Positions 43,557 to 52,466 are shown, numbered from the stretch's first letter. The stretch is DNA of 64,000 nt from CAJCIW01 sp963833965 (GCA_963833965.1 CAWHZZ010000003.1:124001-188000), one strand, 5' to 3'. The notes: generated by a model from the letters alone, not told the origin. Translations and numbers: made by a program.

Positions 43557-44213
43557 ATGAAAAAACTAATCCAGGGGATTGTCGAGTTTAGAAAGGGGCT
43601 GACAAAAGACAAAAGAGAGCTTTTTGCCAAACTCGCCCTCGGACAAACGCCAGACGTCCTCTTTATCGCTTGCTCAGATAGTCGCGTCGTCCCCAACCTT
43701 TTCGCTTCGACAGACCCTGGCGACCTTTTCGTCATCCGCAATATCGGTAATTTGATTCCTCCCATGAATTCCGAGATGGAAGAAAACAGCGTCCCTTCCG
43801 CGATCGAATTCTCCGTCCTGACCTTAAACGTCTCGGACATCATCGTCTGCGGCCATTCCGAATGCGGCGCGATGCAAGCCCTCGCTCACGGCGTAGAAAA
43901 CCAATCCTGTCCCCATTTGCGCTCTTGGCTCAAATATGCCGAAGCATCGCTTAAAAAAGTTCGCAGCGGATTCGTCATCGACCCCTCCCTTTCCGAGCAC
44001 AATCAAATCTCTCAAGTCAACGTCCTAGAGCAAGTCGAGCACATCTTGAGCTACCCCTCCGTCCGCGAGCGGCTTGAAAAAAAACAGATCCGCGTCCACG
44101 GATGGTGGTTTGACATCGCCCAGGCCGATGTTTACTGCTACGAACAGAGTCTTCAACGCTTCGTCCTGATCGACGAAAAAGAAGCCGATCTCATTCTAAA
44201 TCGTCTTGATTAA
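43557..44213 (+). CDS. beta-class carbonic anhydrase
   Basis: A 218-residue zinc enzyme interconverting CO2 and bicarbonate. The zinc ligands are Cys39 (CSDSR, with Asp41 and Arg43), His100 and Cys103 (HSECGAM). It begins immediately after the metG stop, so it is probably translated from the same message. Bicarbonate supply for carboxylases is the likely role. The 3' end overlaps the convergent recD2 by 18 bases. Confidence 0.95.
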   Translation: MKKLIQGIVEFRKGLTKDKRELFAKLALGQTPDVLFIACSDSRVVPNLFASTDPGDLFVIRNIGNLIPPMNSEMEENSVPSAIEFSVLTLNVSDIIVCGHSECGAMQALAHGVENQSCPHLRSWLKYAEASLKKVRSGFVIDPSLSEHNQISQVNVLEQVEHILSYPSVRERLEKKQIRVHGWWFDIAQADVYCYEQSLQRFVLIDEKEADLILNRLD

Positions 44214-46334
44214 CGTATCTTTCAGCCCGGTATGCCGCTTCAACACCTCTTCATTTCTAATCGCGATCGCGATCGCTTTTTTTGTCCCGACGAAGACGAC
44301 CCTTCTCTTCCCGCGCGTCAGCCCCGTGTAGAGCAAATTGCGGAAAAGCAGTTTAAAGTGCGAGGTGTGGACAGGGATGATGGCGCAAGGGCATTCGCTG
44401 CCTTGGAATTTATGAATGGAGACAGCATACGCTAAGATCAACTCGTCGATCTCGATGAAATCGTAACCGACGACTTTTCCCTCGAAGCCCACTTTCATCG
44501 TTTGGTCGGTCAAGTCGATCTCGATGATTTTTCCAACATCGCCGTTGTAGACCTCTTTTTCATAGTTATTGCGGATCTGCATCACTTTGTCTCCGACGTG
44601 GAAACAACGTCCAAAACGAAAGAGGGGAGTCGGCGATGGATTCAGTTGCTGTTGCAGCACCGTGTTGAGATTTTCACTGCCCATCAGCCCTCGCTTCATC
44701 GGCGAGAGCACCTGAATGTCGTCGAACCGATGGAAGCGGTGCGATTTGGGCAGGCGGTTGACCACCAAGTCCACCACGATCTTCACCACATCTTCTGGAT
44801 TTTCCGCTTCGATGAATTGAAAATCTCCACCGGGATGATAAGAAATGTCGGGAAATTCCCCCTGGTTGATCCGGTGAGCATTCGTGATGATCAGCGAGCC
44901 CGCCGCCTGCCGAAAGATCTTTTTCAACTGCGTCACTGCGATCCGCTCAGATTGAATCAAGTCTTTGAGCACGTTTCCCGGCCCAACACTGGGCAGCTGA
45001 TCAACATCTCCGATGAAGATCACCCGTGTATCTGAAGGCACCGCTTTGAGCAGATGGTTCATCAGCTGCGTGTCGATCATGCTCGCTTCGTCGACAATAA
45101 AAAGCTCGCATAGGAGGGGATTGTCCTTGTTGCGCTTGAATTTTCCCGTTTTAAAATCAAACTCCAGCAAGCTATGGATCGTCGATGCCTTTCTTCCCGT
45201 GATTTCCGTCATCCGCTTGGCAGCTCTTCCTGTAGGCGCTGCCAATAGAATCCGCTGCGTGACTTTTTCAGAAATAGCCAAAATGGCTTTAGTGATCGTG
45301 CTCTTGCCCGTTCCCGGCCCTCCTGTCACGATCAACACTTTTTCCTTCACCCCTTGCCCGACGGCGATTTTCTGTTCCGGGGCGAGCTCGATCTTCAGCT
45401 GCTTTTGAGACCATTCGATGGCTTTTTCAACATCCACACTCCGAATGCGGCAGACCGATTGCTGCAGCCGCGCAAGCTCCCGCGCAATCCCCACCTCAGT
45501 CAAATAGAGCGGCCTGACCCACACCTTCCCCCCATCTTTGACAAGATCCTGCTTGTCGATGAGCGCCTGAATCCTCTTCTCAATCGCCCCCCTAGACACT
45601 TGCAAAATCGCTTCCACCTCAGGAATCAGCTCCTCCAGCGGATAACAGACATGCCCCTCATTAGAAAGCTCCCAAAGCGTGTGCTCAATCCCCGCGTCGA
45701 TCCGCGACGCTGACTCCAGAGGAATGCCTAACCCTTGCGCAATCGAGTCAGCCGTCTTAAATCCTATCCCGTGGATTTCCTTGGCCAGCTGGAACGGATT
45801 ATCGCGCACTTTCTCAATGCTCTTGTCGCCATAGTTCTTAAAAATCTTCTGCGCATACGCTGGGCTCACTCCATGTCCCCGCAAAAAGACCATCACGTCC
45901 CTGATCGATTGCTGGTCCTTCCAACACCCTTTGATTTTCTCCACGCGCTTAGCCCCGATCCCAGGCACCTCAAGCAGCCTGTCCGGCTCCTTATCGATCA
46001 TCTCGAGTGTCTCCAACCCAAAACACTTCACAATTCTCTCGGCATAGACCGGCCCAATGCCCTTGATCAACCCCGATTCAAGATACTTTTGAATCCCGAC
46101 CAAATCCGCCGGCGCTTGGACAGTAAAAGACTTCACCTCAAACTGCTGGCCATACTCCGGATGGATCCTCCACCCGCCCTTGCAATGGATCGTTTCCCCC
46201 GGCTGTACCGAGGGCATTACCCCCACGATGCAGGTGGGTTCCCGCTTCTTCGGCTCCTTGAGCCTAGCCACGGTAAACCCCTTCTCGCTTTCAGTAAAAA
46301 CAATGCTGTCGATAAACCCGAAGATCTCTTCCAT
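44196..46334 (-). CDS. recD2: RecD2-type SF1B DNA helicase
   Basis: A 712-residue 5'-3' helicase of the RecD2/YrrC type, which lacks RecBC partners. The N-terminal OB-like and helix-hairpin-helix region contains RLLEVPGIGAKRVEKIKGCW. Walker A VTGGPGTGKSTITKA is at about 336-350, motif II is FIVDEASMID, and the C-terminal motif VSIHKFQGSE with YTGLTRGKRRVV is present. Chlamydia has a recD in this same position after metG. It is convergent with the carbonic anhydrase gene. Confidence 0.94.
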   Translation of the reverse strand: MEEIFGFIDSIVFTESEKGFTVARLKEPKKREPTCIVGVMPSVQPGETIHCKGGWRIHPEYGQQFEVKSFTVQAPADLVGIQKYLESGLIKGIGPVYAERIVKCFGLETLEMIDKEPDRLLEVPGIGAKRVEKIKGCWKDQQSIRDVMVFLRGHGVSPAYAQKIFKNYGDKSIEKVRDNPFQLAKEIHGIGFKTADSIAQGLGIPLESASRIDAGIEHTLWELSNEGHVCYPLEELIPEVEAILQVSRGAIEKRIQALIDKQDLVKDGGKVWVRPLYLTEVGIARELARLQQSVCRIRSVDVEKAIEWSQKQLKIELAPEQKIAVGQGVKEKVLIVTGGPGTGKSTITKAILAISEKVTQRILLAAPTGRAAKRMTEITGRKASTIHSLLEFDFKTGKFKRNKDNPLLCELFIVDEASMIDTQLMNHLLKAVPSDTRVIFIGDVDQLPSVGPGNVLKDLIQSERIAVTQLKKIFRQAAGSLIITNAHRINQGEFPDISYHPGGDFQFIEAENPEDVVKIVVDLVVNRLPKSHRFHRFDDIQVLSPMKRGLMGSENLNTVLQQQLNPSPTPLFRFGRCFHVGDKVMQIRNNYEKEVYNGDVGKIIEIDLTDQTMKVGFEGKVVGYDFIEIDELILAYAVSIHKFQGSECPCAIIPVHTSHFKLLFRNLLYTGLTRGKRRVVFVGTKKAIAIAIRNEEVLKRHTGLKDTLIKTI

Positions 46335-46407
46335 ACTGGGAAGAATAACTTTCCCAAGGTAAAATTAAACACTTAAAAATTTGTTTTACATAGAAAAGAT
46401 AAAGGAA

Positions 46408-46437
46408 TTGATGAAAAATCGACCTATGCACTAAGAT
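46408..46437 (+). promoter_or_regulatory. probable tRNA promoter
   Basis: TTGATG at 46408-46413 and TAAGAT at 46432-46437 are separated by 18 bases and end 12 bases before the tRNA. Both boxes are close to consensus. Confidence 0.5.
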
Positions 46438-46449
46438 TATCCGTTCTAT

Positions 46450-46521
46450 TCCGGATTAGCTCAGCGGTAGAGCAGTGGACTGTTAATCCATTGGTCGCAA
46501 GTTCGAATCTTGCATCCGGAG
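46450..46521 (+). tRNA. tRNA-Asn (anticodon GUU)
   Basis: A complete cloverleaf: acceptor stem TCCGGAT/ATCCGGA with discriminator G, a D loop GCTCAGCGGTAGAGC, anticodon stem-loop with GTT in ACTGTTAAT, and a T arm GCAAGTTCGAATCTTGC. CCA is not encoded. The terminator and a 70-base segment that is repeated at 49102 follow it. Confidence 0.95.
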
Positions 46522-46592
46522 ATCTTGTCTTACAAGCAGTTAGGTTTAAAACTTAACTGCTTTTTTTTTATGCATTCAGACTTGAATGCTGC
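46518..46592 (+). repeat. direct repeat at tRNA-Asn 3' end (att-like, left copy)
   Basis: From GGAGATCTTGTCTTACAAGC to ATTCAGACTTGAATGCT this segment is repeated at 49102-49172 with two substitutions and a shorter T-run. It starts in the last bases of the tRNA. A 3'-tRNA direct repeat is the usual mark of site-specific integration. No integrase gene lies between the copies. Confidence 0.7.
46534..46569 (+). terminator. terminator of tRNA-Asn
   Basis: AAGCAGTTA at 46534-46542 pairs with TAACTGCTT at 46554-46562, followed by T residues to 46569. The same hairpin is present in the right repeat copy near 49117-49145. Confidence 0.8.
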
Positions 46593-46790
46593 GCTTACAA
46601 AAAGGAGCGTCAGATTGTATAAGGCGCGTCAAATTGTTTCATTGCCTTTGCTCTTCCATTTTTAAGAAATGTTTTTTAAAGTCAAAATTGTGAGACGAAG
46701 CTTTCGACTTTGGTCTGCTCCCCAAAAAATGGTCCAAAAATAATGCGAAAAATCCCATTCTAGAAGTTTTTAGAAACAAAGGGATTTTCG

Positions 46791-47057
46791 ATGAAGAAAA
46801 GCAAATTTACGGAAGAGCAAATAGTTTTCGCTTTGAAACAGGCAGAAAACGGAACCATTATCGACGAAATTTGTCGCAAGCTTGGCATTTCGCAGGCAAC
46901 ATTTTACCAATGGAAGAAGAAATATGGTGGGCTGATGCCTTCCGAACTTCGACGGTTAAAACAATTGGAAGAGGAAAATCGTCGATTAAAGCAGCTTGTA
47001 GCTGATTTGAATCTAGACAAACACATGCTGCAAGAGGTGCTTTCAAAAAAGCTTTAA
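46791..47057 (+). CDS. IS3-family transposase OrfA
   Basis: An 88-residue helix-turn-helix protein starting MKKSKFTEEQIVFALKQAEN, the pattern of IS407-group OrfA. It binds the element ends. A leucine-zipper-like helix (LKQLEEENRRLKQLVADLNL) follows. The slippery heptamer A-AAA-AAG at 47044-47050 lies near its end and would direct -1 frameshifting into orfB. Confidence 0.9.
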   Translation: MKKSKFTEEQIVFALKQAENGTIIDEICRKLGISQATFYQWKKKYGGLMPSELRRLKQLEEENRRLKQLVADLNLDKHMLQEVLSKKL

Positions 47058-47967
47058 AGCCTGCTCTCCAACGAGAACTAGTCAAAGAGCTAGTTCTCGT
47101 TCATCGAGTGAGCGAAAGAAGAGCTTGTGCAGTGCTGCATATTCGCCGATCTGTGCACCGTTACAAGTCAATTCGAGGAGATCAGGCATTTTTAGTTAAA
47201 CGGGTCAAAGAAATCGCATCAATCCGTGTACGCTATGGTTATCGTCGGATTCACACTTTGTTGCAGCGGGAAGGGTGGTCCGTGAACCACAAAAGAATCT
47301 ACCGTCTGTATTGTAAGGAAAACCTGCAAATGCGATTGAAAGTTCCAAGGAGAACAGTTAGTATTAAAACGAGAAGAGACCCAGTAATAGCCGGGAAAAA
47401 GAACGAATGTTGGAGTATGGATTTTGTTTCAGATGAGCTGTATAACGGACACCGAATTCGGTTTTTGACGATCGTGGACAATTTTACAAGGGAAAGCCCT
47501 GGGATCGGAGTGGGAGTTTCATGCAAAGGAACGGATGTAGTGCGTTTTTTAGAAGAAGCGATTAAAGAGCATGGCCGACCGGAAGCTATTAAAGTGGATA
47601 ATGGGCCAGAATTTATTTCAAAGGAGCTTGATTTATGGGCTTACGGACAAGGGATTAAGCTAGATTTTCCAGGCCGGGAAAGCCTACAGATAATGCTTTC
47701 ATTGAGAGTTTTAATAGCAGGTTTCGCCAAGAATGCCTGAATCAGCACTGGTTCCTGTCTCTAGAAGACGCACAGATGAAGGCAAAAGCATGGCGAATAG
47801 ATTACAATGAGCAAAGGCCTCACAGTTCGTTAAAAAATGCAACACCCCGAGAGTTCGCTGAGGCGAGCAAGTGGCTCGCTTCCCCGCCCCTCGCCGAGCT
47901 ATTTGGCGGCTATGCTCGGGGCTTCGGGGAGCTCGAAAACTTTAGTCCAAAACTGGAGTGTGTATAG
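47042..47967 (+). pseudogene. IS3-family transposase OrfB, frameshifted
   Basis: The DDE integrase part is read from 47042 in the -1 frame after the slippery site. WSMDFVSDE carries the first Asp and VDNGPEFIS the second. Near 47665-47668, where a run of T sits, the frame changes: the expected RPGKPTDNAFIESFN segment with the catalytic Glu is in another frame, as is the C-terminal RIDYNEQRPHSSLKN part. One missing T explains this. The transposase is therefore inactive unless rescued. Confidence 0.85.
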
Positions 47968-48006
47968 GCTAAACTTTATCTCGAGAAATGGGCAATCTCA
48001 AGAAAA

Positions 48007-48119
48007 AATAACCCGATTTTTCGCATTTAGCCCGGACCAAAAAAGGGGGCAAGACCAGGGGCAAGACCAATAACCCGATTTTTCGCATTTAGCCCGGACC
48101 AAAAAAGGGGGCAAGACCA
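48007..48119. repeat. 62-bp tandem duplication of the IS3 right end
   Basis: Two direct copies of AATAACCCGATTTTTCGCAT through GGGGGCAAGACCA, offset by 62 bases. The junction GGGGCAAGACCA suggests slippage or one-ended events at the terminus. It is only two units, so it is not a CRISPR array. Confidence 0.85.
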
Positions 48120-48127
48120 AATCCTAG

Positions 48128-48334
48128 TTAGATAGGCTTTCTTCCTTCAATAACACTTCGCATAAAAGTTAGGTTTTCAAGAATAGGTAAGAAAGGACTG
48201 TGGTAAATTTGAGCATTTTGATCTGCCTTAAACACTAACTCTTCTTGTTCTTCAGGAGAAAACCAATCTAGGCGTGGGATACAAGAAGTATAAAAATTCA
48301 TTCTTCGTTGAAATTCTTCTTTTGATATTTGCAT
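48128..48334 (-). CDS. small hypothetical protein
   Basis: A 68-residue protein, MQISKEEFQRRMNFYTSCIP onward, acidic and helical. It follows the antitoxin gene by 12 bases on the same strand, so it may be a third gene of that unit. I recognise no family. Confidence 0.45.
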   Translation of the reverse strand: MQISKEEFQRRMNFYTSCIPRLDWFSPEEQEELVFKADQNAQIYHSPFLPILENLTFMRSVIEGRKPI

Positions 48335-48346
48335 AATTTAATCCGT

Positions 48347-48649
48347 TTAAGTTAATCGTAAATTCAATCCTAAAGCAATCACTAATGAAACAAGTGTATG
48401 CCATTTAGGATTGCCCTTTTCTGAAAGAGTTTTATAGAGACTTTCTCTGCCAATACCAGCCTTTTTGGCAAGATTTCCAACTCCACCTTGTGCTTCAGCA
48501 ACATTTCGAATAGCGACGAGGAAAAGATGTTGAGATTCTTCATCACCTTTAAGACTTTCTTCTAAGGCAGCATTGAGATAGGCAACGGCTTCATCATGAT
48601 CCTTTAGCTTTTCTAAAAGCCACTCTTGATAATTTTTATTTTTTGCCAT
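48347..48649 (-). CDS. HTH addiction-module antitoxin (HigA/DNA-binding antidote type)
   Basis: A 100-residue protein. The C-terminal half is an XRE-type helix-turn-helix with GGVGNLAKKAGIGRESLYKT, and the whole matches the family of putative addiction-module antidote proteins paired with RelE-like killers. It overlaps the toxin gene upstream by 14 bases (48636-48649), an arrangement with toxin first. It should bind the toxin and repress the operon. Confidence 0.85.
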   Translation of the reverse strand: MAKNKNYQEWLLEKLKDHDEAVAYLNAALEESLKGDEESQHLFLVAIRNVAEAQGGVGNLAKKAGIGRESLYKTLSEKGNPKWHTLVSLVIALGLNLRLT

Positions 48650-48977
48650 GTTTTTTATCCCTCAATTGATATTCTTTTAAAAACTCCTTAGCTTTATTAA
48701 TGTCCTTGGTTTGCGAGCTTTTATCTCCTCCACAAAGCAAAAGGATGATCTTACTGCCTATTTTCGAGTAATAGACTCTAATTCCTGGTCCGTAGTGAAT
48801 CCTCAGCTCTGCAATTCCATCACCAAGAGCCTTGCAATCGCCAAAATTTCCTGCTTTTAGGCGGTCAAGCCTTGTGAGGATTTTAGCGCGAGTGTGCAGT
48901 TCTCTTAAGGATTCAAACCAATCGTCAAAGGGACAGTGACCAGAAGCTGTTTCGTAGAGTTCAATCTCGATTTCCAT
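48636..48977 (-). CDS. RelE-like addiction-module toxin (phage Gp49-like/HigB type)
   Basis: A 113-residue protein, MEIEIELYETASGHCPFDDW onward, with the conserved segment ILTRLDRLKAGNFGDCKALG and RIHYGPGIRVYYSKIGSKII, the hallmark of the addiction-module killer family related to HigB/RelE. It would cleave ribosome-bound mRNA. I chose ATG 48977; an earlier in-frame start at 49013 adds 12 residues. It lies between the tRNA-Asn direct repeats, a common home for such modules. Confidence 0.85.
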   Translation of the reverse strand: MEIEIELYETASGHCPFDDWFESLRELHTRAKILTRLDRLKAGNFGDCKALGDGIAELRIHYGPGIRVYYSKIGSKIILLLCGGDKSSQTKDINKAKEFLKEYQLRDKKHGKK

Positions 48978-49101
48978 AATTTCATTGTATCTTGCGGGAT
49001 ACATTATTTGCAAGCCGTTTGTAAGCGGCTAAATGTGAAGTAGATAAAAATTTATCTTTAAAGCCTAGCCAGTCAAAAGTTCGAAGTATACCCAGTAGCT
49101 G

Positions 49102-49172
49102 GAGATCTTGTCTTACAAGCAGTTAGGTGTAAAACTTAACTGCTTTTTTATGCATTCAGACCTGAATGCTAC
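49102..49172 (+). repeat. direct repeat of the tRNA-Asn 3' flank (att-like, right copy)
   Basis: This copy repeats GGAGATCTTGTCTTACAAGC and the hairpin terminator of the tRNA, with two substitutions and a T-run shorter by three. Just upstream, AAGTTCGAA also recalls the T arm of the tRNA, but the rest of the arm has diverged. Together with 46518-46592 it brackets 2.6 kb. Confidence 0.7.
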
Positions 49173-49446
49173 ACTAATCCTGCACTCCACAAAAAAGTAT
49201 CAGCGACAGATCAAGCTTTCAGCTGATCGGCTGATTAAATTGTCCGATAGCGATTTGGAATTCATGGCCAAGATCCAATGGGCCATAATACAGTTGCCTT
49301 CTTGAAAATCCTCATCGATGAGATGAATTTCATCGGTGCCCGCACCGGAAAGGCCAGCCATCTTGCAATTGGCCCGCGATTGTTCCCGAGTAAAACGTTT
49401 ACCGAGAAAAAATATATTCCATGCATTTCTCAAAAGATAGAAGTTG
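49173..49446. other. gap with no convincing gene
   Basis: Short frames are open on both strands (for example 49200-49526 minus, 108 codons), but none has a ribosome site or a recognised domain. The minus-strand frame also runs across the boundary of the IS630-interrupted gene fragment. I see only non-coding or decayed sequence. Confidence 0.4.
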
Positions 49447-49535
49447 CTATCGGTATTTGCTCGCAGGATATCGCATGTCATAGTGTGGGCAACTTGACAC
49501 ATGAAAACATTTGGCCTTCGGTGCATTCTGACCTA
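49447..49535 (-). pseudogene. 3' fragment of the glycosyltransferase-like gene cut by IS630
   Basis: Read on the minus strand from the left IS boundary, the sequence continues the frame of the gene at 50762-51397: after EMWL it gives GQNAPKAKCFHVSSCPHYDM then RYPASKYR and TAG at 49447. Joining the two parts with one TA removed restores a complete, plausible C-terminus. Confidence 0.75.
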
Positions 49536-50761
49536 GTACATAGTTAATAAAAATTTTCCTTAAATGGAAGAGTTTGTTATCCTTGCGTCTTTTTTCTAAT
49601 AAGGGAAGGAACGATGGGAAACAAGCAAACGCATGAAGTAGCTCTGTCGACAGAAGAGAGAGGATTTTTAATTAAAAATACAAAAAGTGGCGATTGGTCC
49701 CCTAGAGAGGTAAAGAGGGCGCAGATTCTTCTGAAAGCTGATAAGAACCACGAGGCTAAGAAAGATCATGAGATTGCTGATGAATTACATTGTTCCCAAT
49801 ACACTGTGACAAAGTTACGAGAGCGTTTTCACAAAGGAAGGCTTGAGGTAGTTCATGATAAACCTCGGACTGGCAGGCCAAGAATAATCGATGGTGATGT
49901 GGAGGCACATATCATTGCTGTAGCCTGTAGTGAAGCACCTGTGGGAAGAGAGCGATGGACGCTGCGACTAATCGCTGGAAGAGTGGTTACTCTCACTGAT
50001 GTTGAATCTTGTTCCTATGGGTCTGTAAGGAACGTTTTAAAAAAAACGAGCTTAAACCGTGGCAGAAAAAAGAATGGAAAATCCCTCCAAAAGCCAACGA
50101 CGAATTTGTCTGGAGGATGGAAGAAGTCCTAGAGATTTATAAAAGAGAATATGATCCAGAACATCCCCTGCTCTGCTTTGATGAAAGCAGCAAACAGCAG
50201 ATACAAGAAGTGATAGAGAGCATCCCGATGGAATCAGGAAAGCCGGAGAGATACGACAGCGAATACAAGAGAAACGGGGTGAGCAATTTGTTCATGATTT
50301 TTGAGCCTTTTGAAGGGAAACGACATGTGCGAGTCACTGAACAACGAACTAAAAAAGATTGGGCCGATTGTATGAAGATGATTGTAGATGAGCTTTATCC
50401 AAATGCGAAGAAAATCACGATTGTCATGGACAACCTGAACACACATACGCCGGCCTCGCTATATGGGAAATTTACCCCTGAAGAGGCTCGAAGAATTACG
50501 GAAAAATTAGACATTCAGTATACGCCAAAGCACGGAAGCTGGCTGAATATGGCAGAGATCGAATTTAGTGCTTTATCCAGGCAGTGTCTGAATAGGAGAA
50601 TCGGGACAACGGAAGAATTGGTGCGGGAAATCCAAGCTTGGGAAGGGGAGAGAAATAGAGCAGCCGTAAAGTGCAACTGGCGATTTAGAGCTGAAGATGC
50701 ACGAATCAAACTGAAAAAACTCTACCCTGAAATATAAGTAAGAATTTTATTAACTAAGTAC
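49536..50761 (+). mobile_element. IS630-family insertion sequence
   Basis: The left end GTACATAGTTAATAAAA and the right end (reverse complement GTACTTAGTTAATAAAA) are inverted repeats of about 27 bases with few mismatches. TA flanks both ends (49534-49535 and 50762-50763), the expected target duplication of IS630/Tc1-mariner elements. The element is 1,226 bases and appears complete. Confidence 0.9.
49614..50737 (+). CDS. IS630-family transposase (two frames joined by -1 frameshift)
   Basis: The first frame (49614-50132) encodes the helix-turn-helix region (HEIADELHCSQYTVTKLRER). The second frame encodes the DDE domain: Asp in LLCFDESSKQ, Asp in IVMDNLNTHT, and Glu in HGSWLNMAEIEFSALSRQ. The frames join at a run of eight A (50039-50046), where a -1 slip after LKK gives NELKPWQKKEW and a 374-residue product. 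The run is a good slippery site, and the second frame is otherwise intact, so programmed frameshifting or transcript slippage is likely. A chance mutation cannot be excluded. Confidence 0.85.
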
Positions 50762-51397
50762 TAGCCACATTTCGGGAGCAAGGTAATCGGGGCTAATAGT
50801 ATTGGGAAGGGTGGCAATGTATGCTGCACGCGCCCACCAAAAGTTGCCGCTGAAATGCAACGCAGGAACTGGATATAAATTCACTCCGCACACATCATAA
50901 TTTTCTAAAGCGGCCACGCAATTTGGCCACAGATCAATGGTAAAATACTCCATATAATTTACCCAATCCCGAACGTTCGCCGAAACAATAGGAGAAGTCT
51001 TGGTGACTCCTTTCGTATGCAAATATAAAACTAACGAATCTGGGTCGGCATGCGATGAGCAAAATTCATGACATGCCAGAAGTGTGGGTCGCTCGTACAA
51101 GCCCACGTTAGGACTTTGAAATAGAATCGTCAGCTTGGGATACTTTTTTGCGAAATTACTCATATTTCCATCGCCCAATACTCCCAAGGAAATGGATTTG
51201 CAGGCGTCATATAAGCCCGAGGCATGGATGCGGTTGAGTTGCTCTAGTAGTATCGGTTTCCAGTTATTGATTGTACATACGTGAATAAATATATGTATTT
51301 CTGGTTTTTTATTATTAAGATTTTCACCCGACAAGCATTGTTGTGTGCCGCATATAAAAATAAACAACAAGGCTATTTTTCTGAAAAAAAGGATCAT
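50750..51397 (-). pseudogene. exported glycosyltransferase-like protein, 3' end cut by IS630
   Basis: The gene starts at ATG 51397, preceded by AAGG, with a signal peptide (MILFFRKIALLFIFICGTQQ). The body contains VLYLHTKGVTKTSPIVSANV, VRDWVNYMEYF, NYDVCGVNLYPVPALHFSGN and FWWARAAYIATLP, a pattern I associate with glycosyltransferase-like proteins of bacteria and eukaryotes. The frame runs into the IS630 right end and stops after Val-Leu-Ser. The rest lies at 49447-49535. The truncated product lacks about 27 residues. It belongs with the exported sugar-enzyme group downstream. Confidence 0.7.
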
Positions 51398-51539
51398 AGT
51401 GAACCTTATCATGAAAACCCCCAATTTCTGTTTGGGCCAGAATATCACTGTTTGAAAAATATTAACAAATAAAAATTGATAGATGACAACGTCGGAACCG
51501 TGTTCTTGATCCTGATATTCGATTTCCCTCCAACCAAAA

Positions 51540-51611
51540 GAGCTGAAGGCAAACCTACCCACAGCGGAAGAAATTGAGGCTGAGCTCAGCTCCATTAAGC
51601 CTCCCAAAATC
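51540..51611 (+). pseudogene. remnant of a DUF1016 protein C-terminus
   Basis: The plus strand reads LKANLPTAEEIEAELSSIKP then PKI and stop. The same LPxxEEIEAELSSIK tail occurs at 52350-52400. It matches the end of DUF1016 (YhcG-type nuclease) proteins. Nothing upstream is intact. Confidence 0.45.
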
Positions 51612-51794
51612 TAAGGCAGAAAAAACAAGAAATGGCAAACGGAATTTTCCCAAATTTTCCCCACTTGCTCACAAAAATTAGAAAGTACTTAAACTTTTCA
51701 TCCTTGTGAGCTTTAATATTCTTGAGAGGAAAGTGTGATTCAGCTTTACTTGAACGTGCTGTCTTTAGTCTGGGGGGAGTTTCTAATGTCAGAA

Positions 51795-52022
51795 GAAAGT
51801 CAGTCAACTCAAAGTCAAATCTTACTTTATAATTTGAAGCAAAAAAATCATCGCTGTCATTTACGTCGCAGTTTTATCAAAAATTGTTCGATGTAAATCC
51901 TTTCCATCGAAACGCGCTTTTGGCATTTCTAAAGCGGATCTTAGCAGTCCTTCGTTTAGAATCCCTTTTCGTCCACCATATTCATCAATTAAACTATCAT
52001 GAACTTCAACAACATATTGATA
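51795..52022 (-). pseudogene. remnant of a Doc/Fic-family toxin gene, N-terminal half
   Basis: On the minus strand, QYVVEVHDSLIDEYGGRKGI then LNEGLLRSALEMPKARFDG matches the N-terminus of death-on-curing proteins. After FDKTAT the frame stops and the DNA jumps to TGACAGCGATGATTTTTTT, the segment that follows GNKRTAS in the copy at 55,990-56,040. The region with the HPFxxGNKRTA active site has been deleted. No antitoxin gene is seen beside it. Confidence 0.65.
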
Positions 52023-52142
52023 AGCAATGTAATGAATCACAAATCCGCCAAATTCTGCATAAGTTTTTTATAGCCGTAGACCGATGCTCCCTTTTGAGCA
52101 TGTGGGTTTGGTTGACAGGTTCTTAATCCCATAATACAATCT

Positions 52143-52466
52143 CCATTGTTGAAAAACAGGATCAGGGTGGCTGGGGAACTGGTGTCTTAGCTAGAGACAT
52201 TCAAAATAATTTCTCAGGAATTGAAGGATTTTCTAGCTCTAACCTATTCAGAATGAAGGCATTTTACCTGGCTTATGAAAAAGTCGCACAAGCTGTGCGA
52301 CAATTGGAAGAGCTTCCTATTTTTTCTATTCCGCAGGACAGCTCCCCGCGATTGAAGAGATAGAGGCAGAACTTAGTTCCATCAAAACTCTCAAAGGGAA
52401 AGAAGCAAAAGAGTTGAAACGATGTGCATATAAGTCACTCGCTATGGAATTGGAGATGGATGGCTA
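52143..52466 (+). pseudogene. remnant of a DUF1016 (YhcG-like) gene
   Basis: IVEKQDQGGWGTGVLARDIQ then NNFSGIEGFSSSNLFRMKAF matches the N-terminal DUF1016 domain. The frame stops after DSSPRLKR, and a second frame then gives GQLPAIEEIEAELSSIKTLK and ends MELEMDG. The middle, with the PDDEXK-type nuclease domain, is missing. The final TAA overlaps the ATG of the MFS gene. Confidence 0.65.

Larger units (their letters stand above)
46711..48119 (+). mobile_element. IS3-family insertion sequence (IS407-like group), decayed
   Basis: The left end TGGTCTGCTCCCC..ATGGTCC..AATGCGAAAAATC and the right end (reverse complement TGGTCTTGCCCCC..TTGGTCC..AATGCGAAAAATCG) are inverted repeats with the TG..CA ends of IS3 elements. 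The right end is present twice in a 62-base direct repeat (48007-48057 and 48069-48119). The element carries orfA and a frameshifted orfB, so it is no longer autonomous. Confidence 0.85.

Noticed and set aside
45354..46376. Long plus-strand open frames opposite recD2
   Set aside because: They are antisense to a well-conserved helicase gene and have proline- and arginine-rich, non-homologous sequence typical of shadow frames.
48007..48119. Direct repeats resembling a CRISPR array
   Set aside because: There are only two units, with an IS terminus inside each, no spacer structure and no cas genes nearby.
49200..49526. A 108-codon minus-strand ORF in the gap before IS630
   Set aside because: It crosses the interrupted gene fragment in another frame, lacks a ribosome site and matches nothing I recognise.
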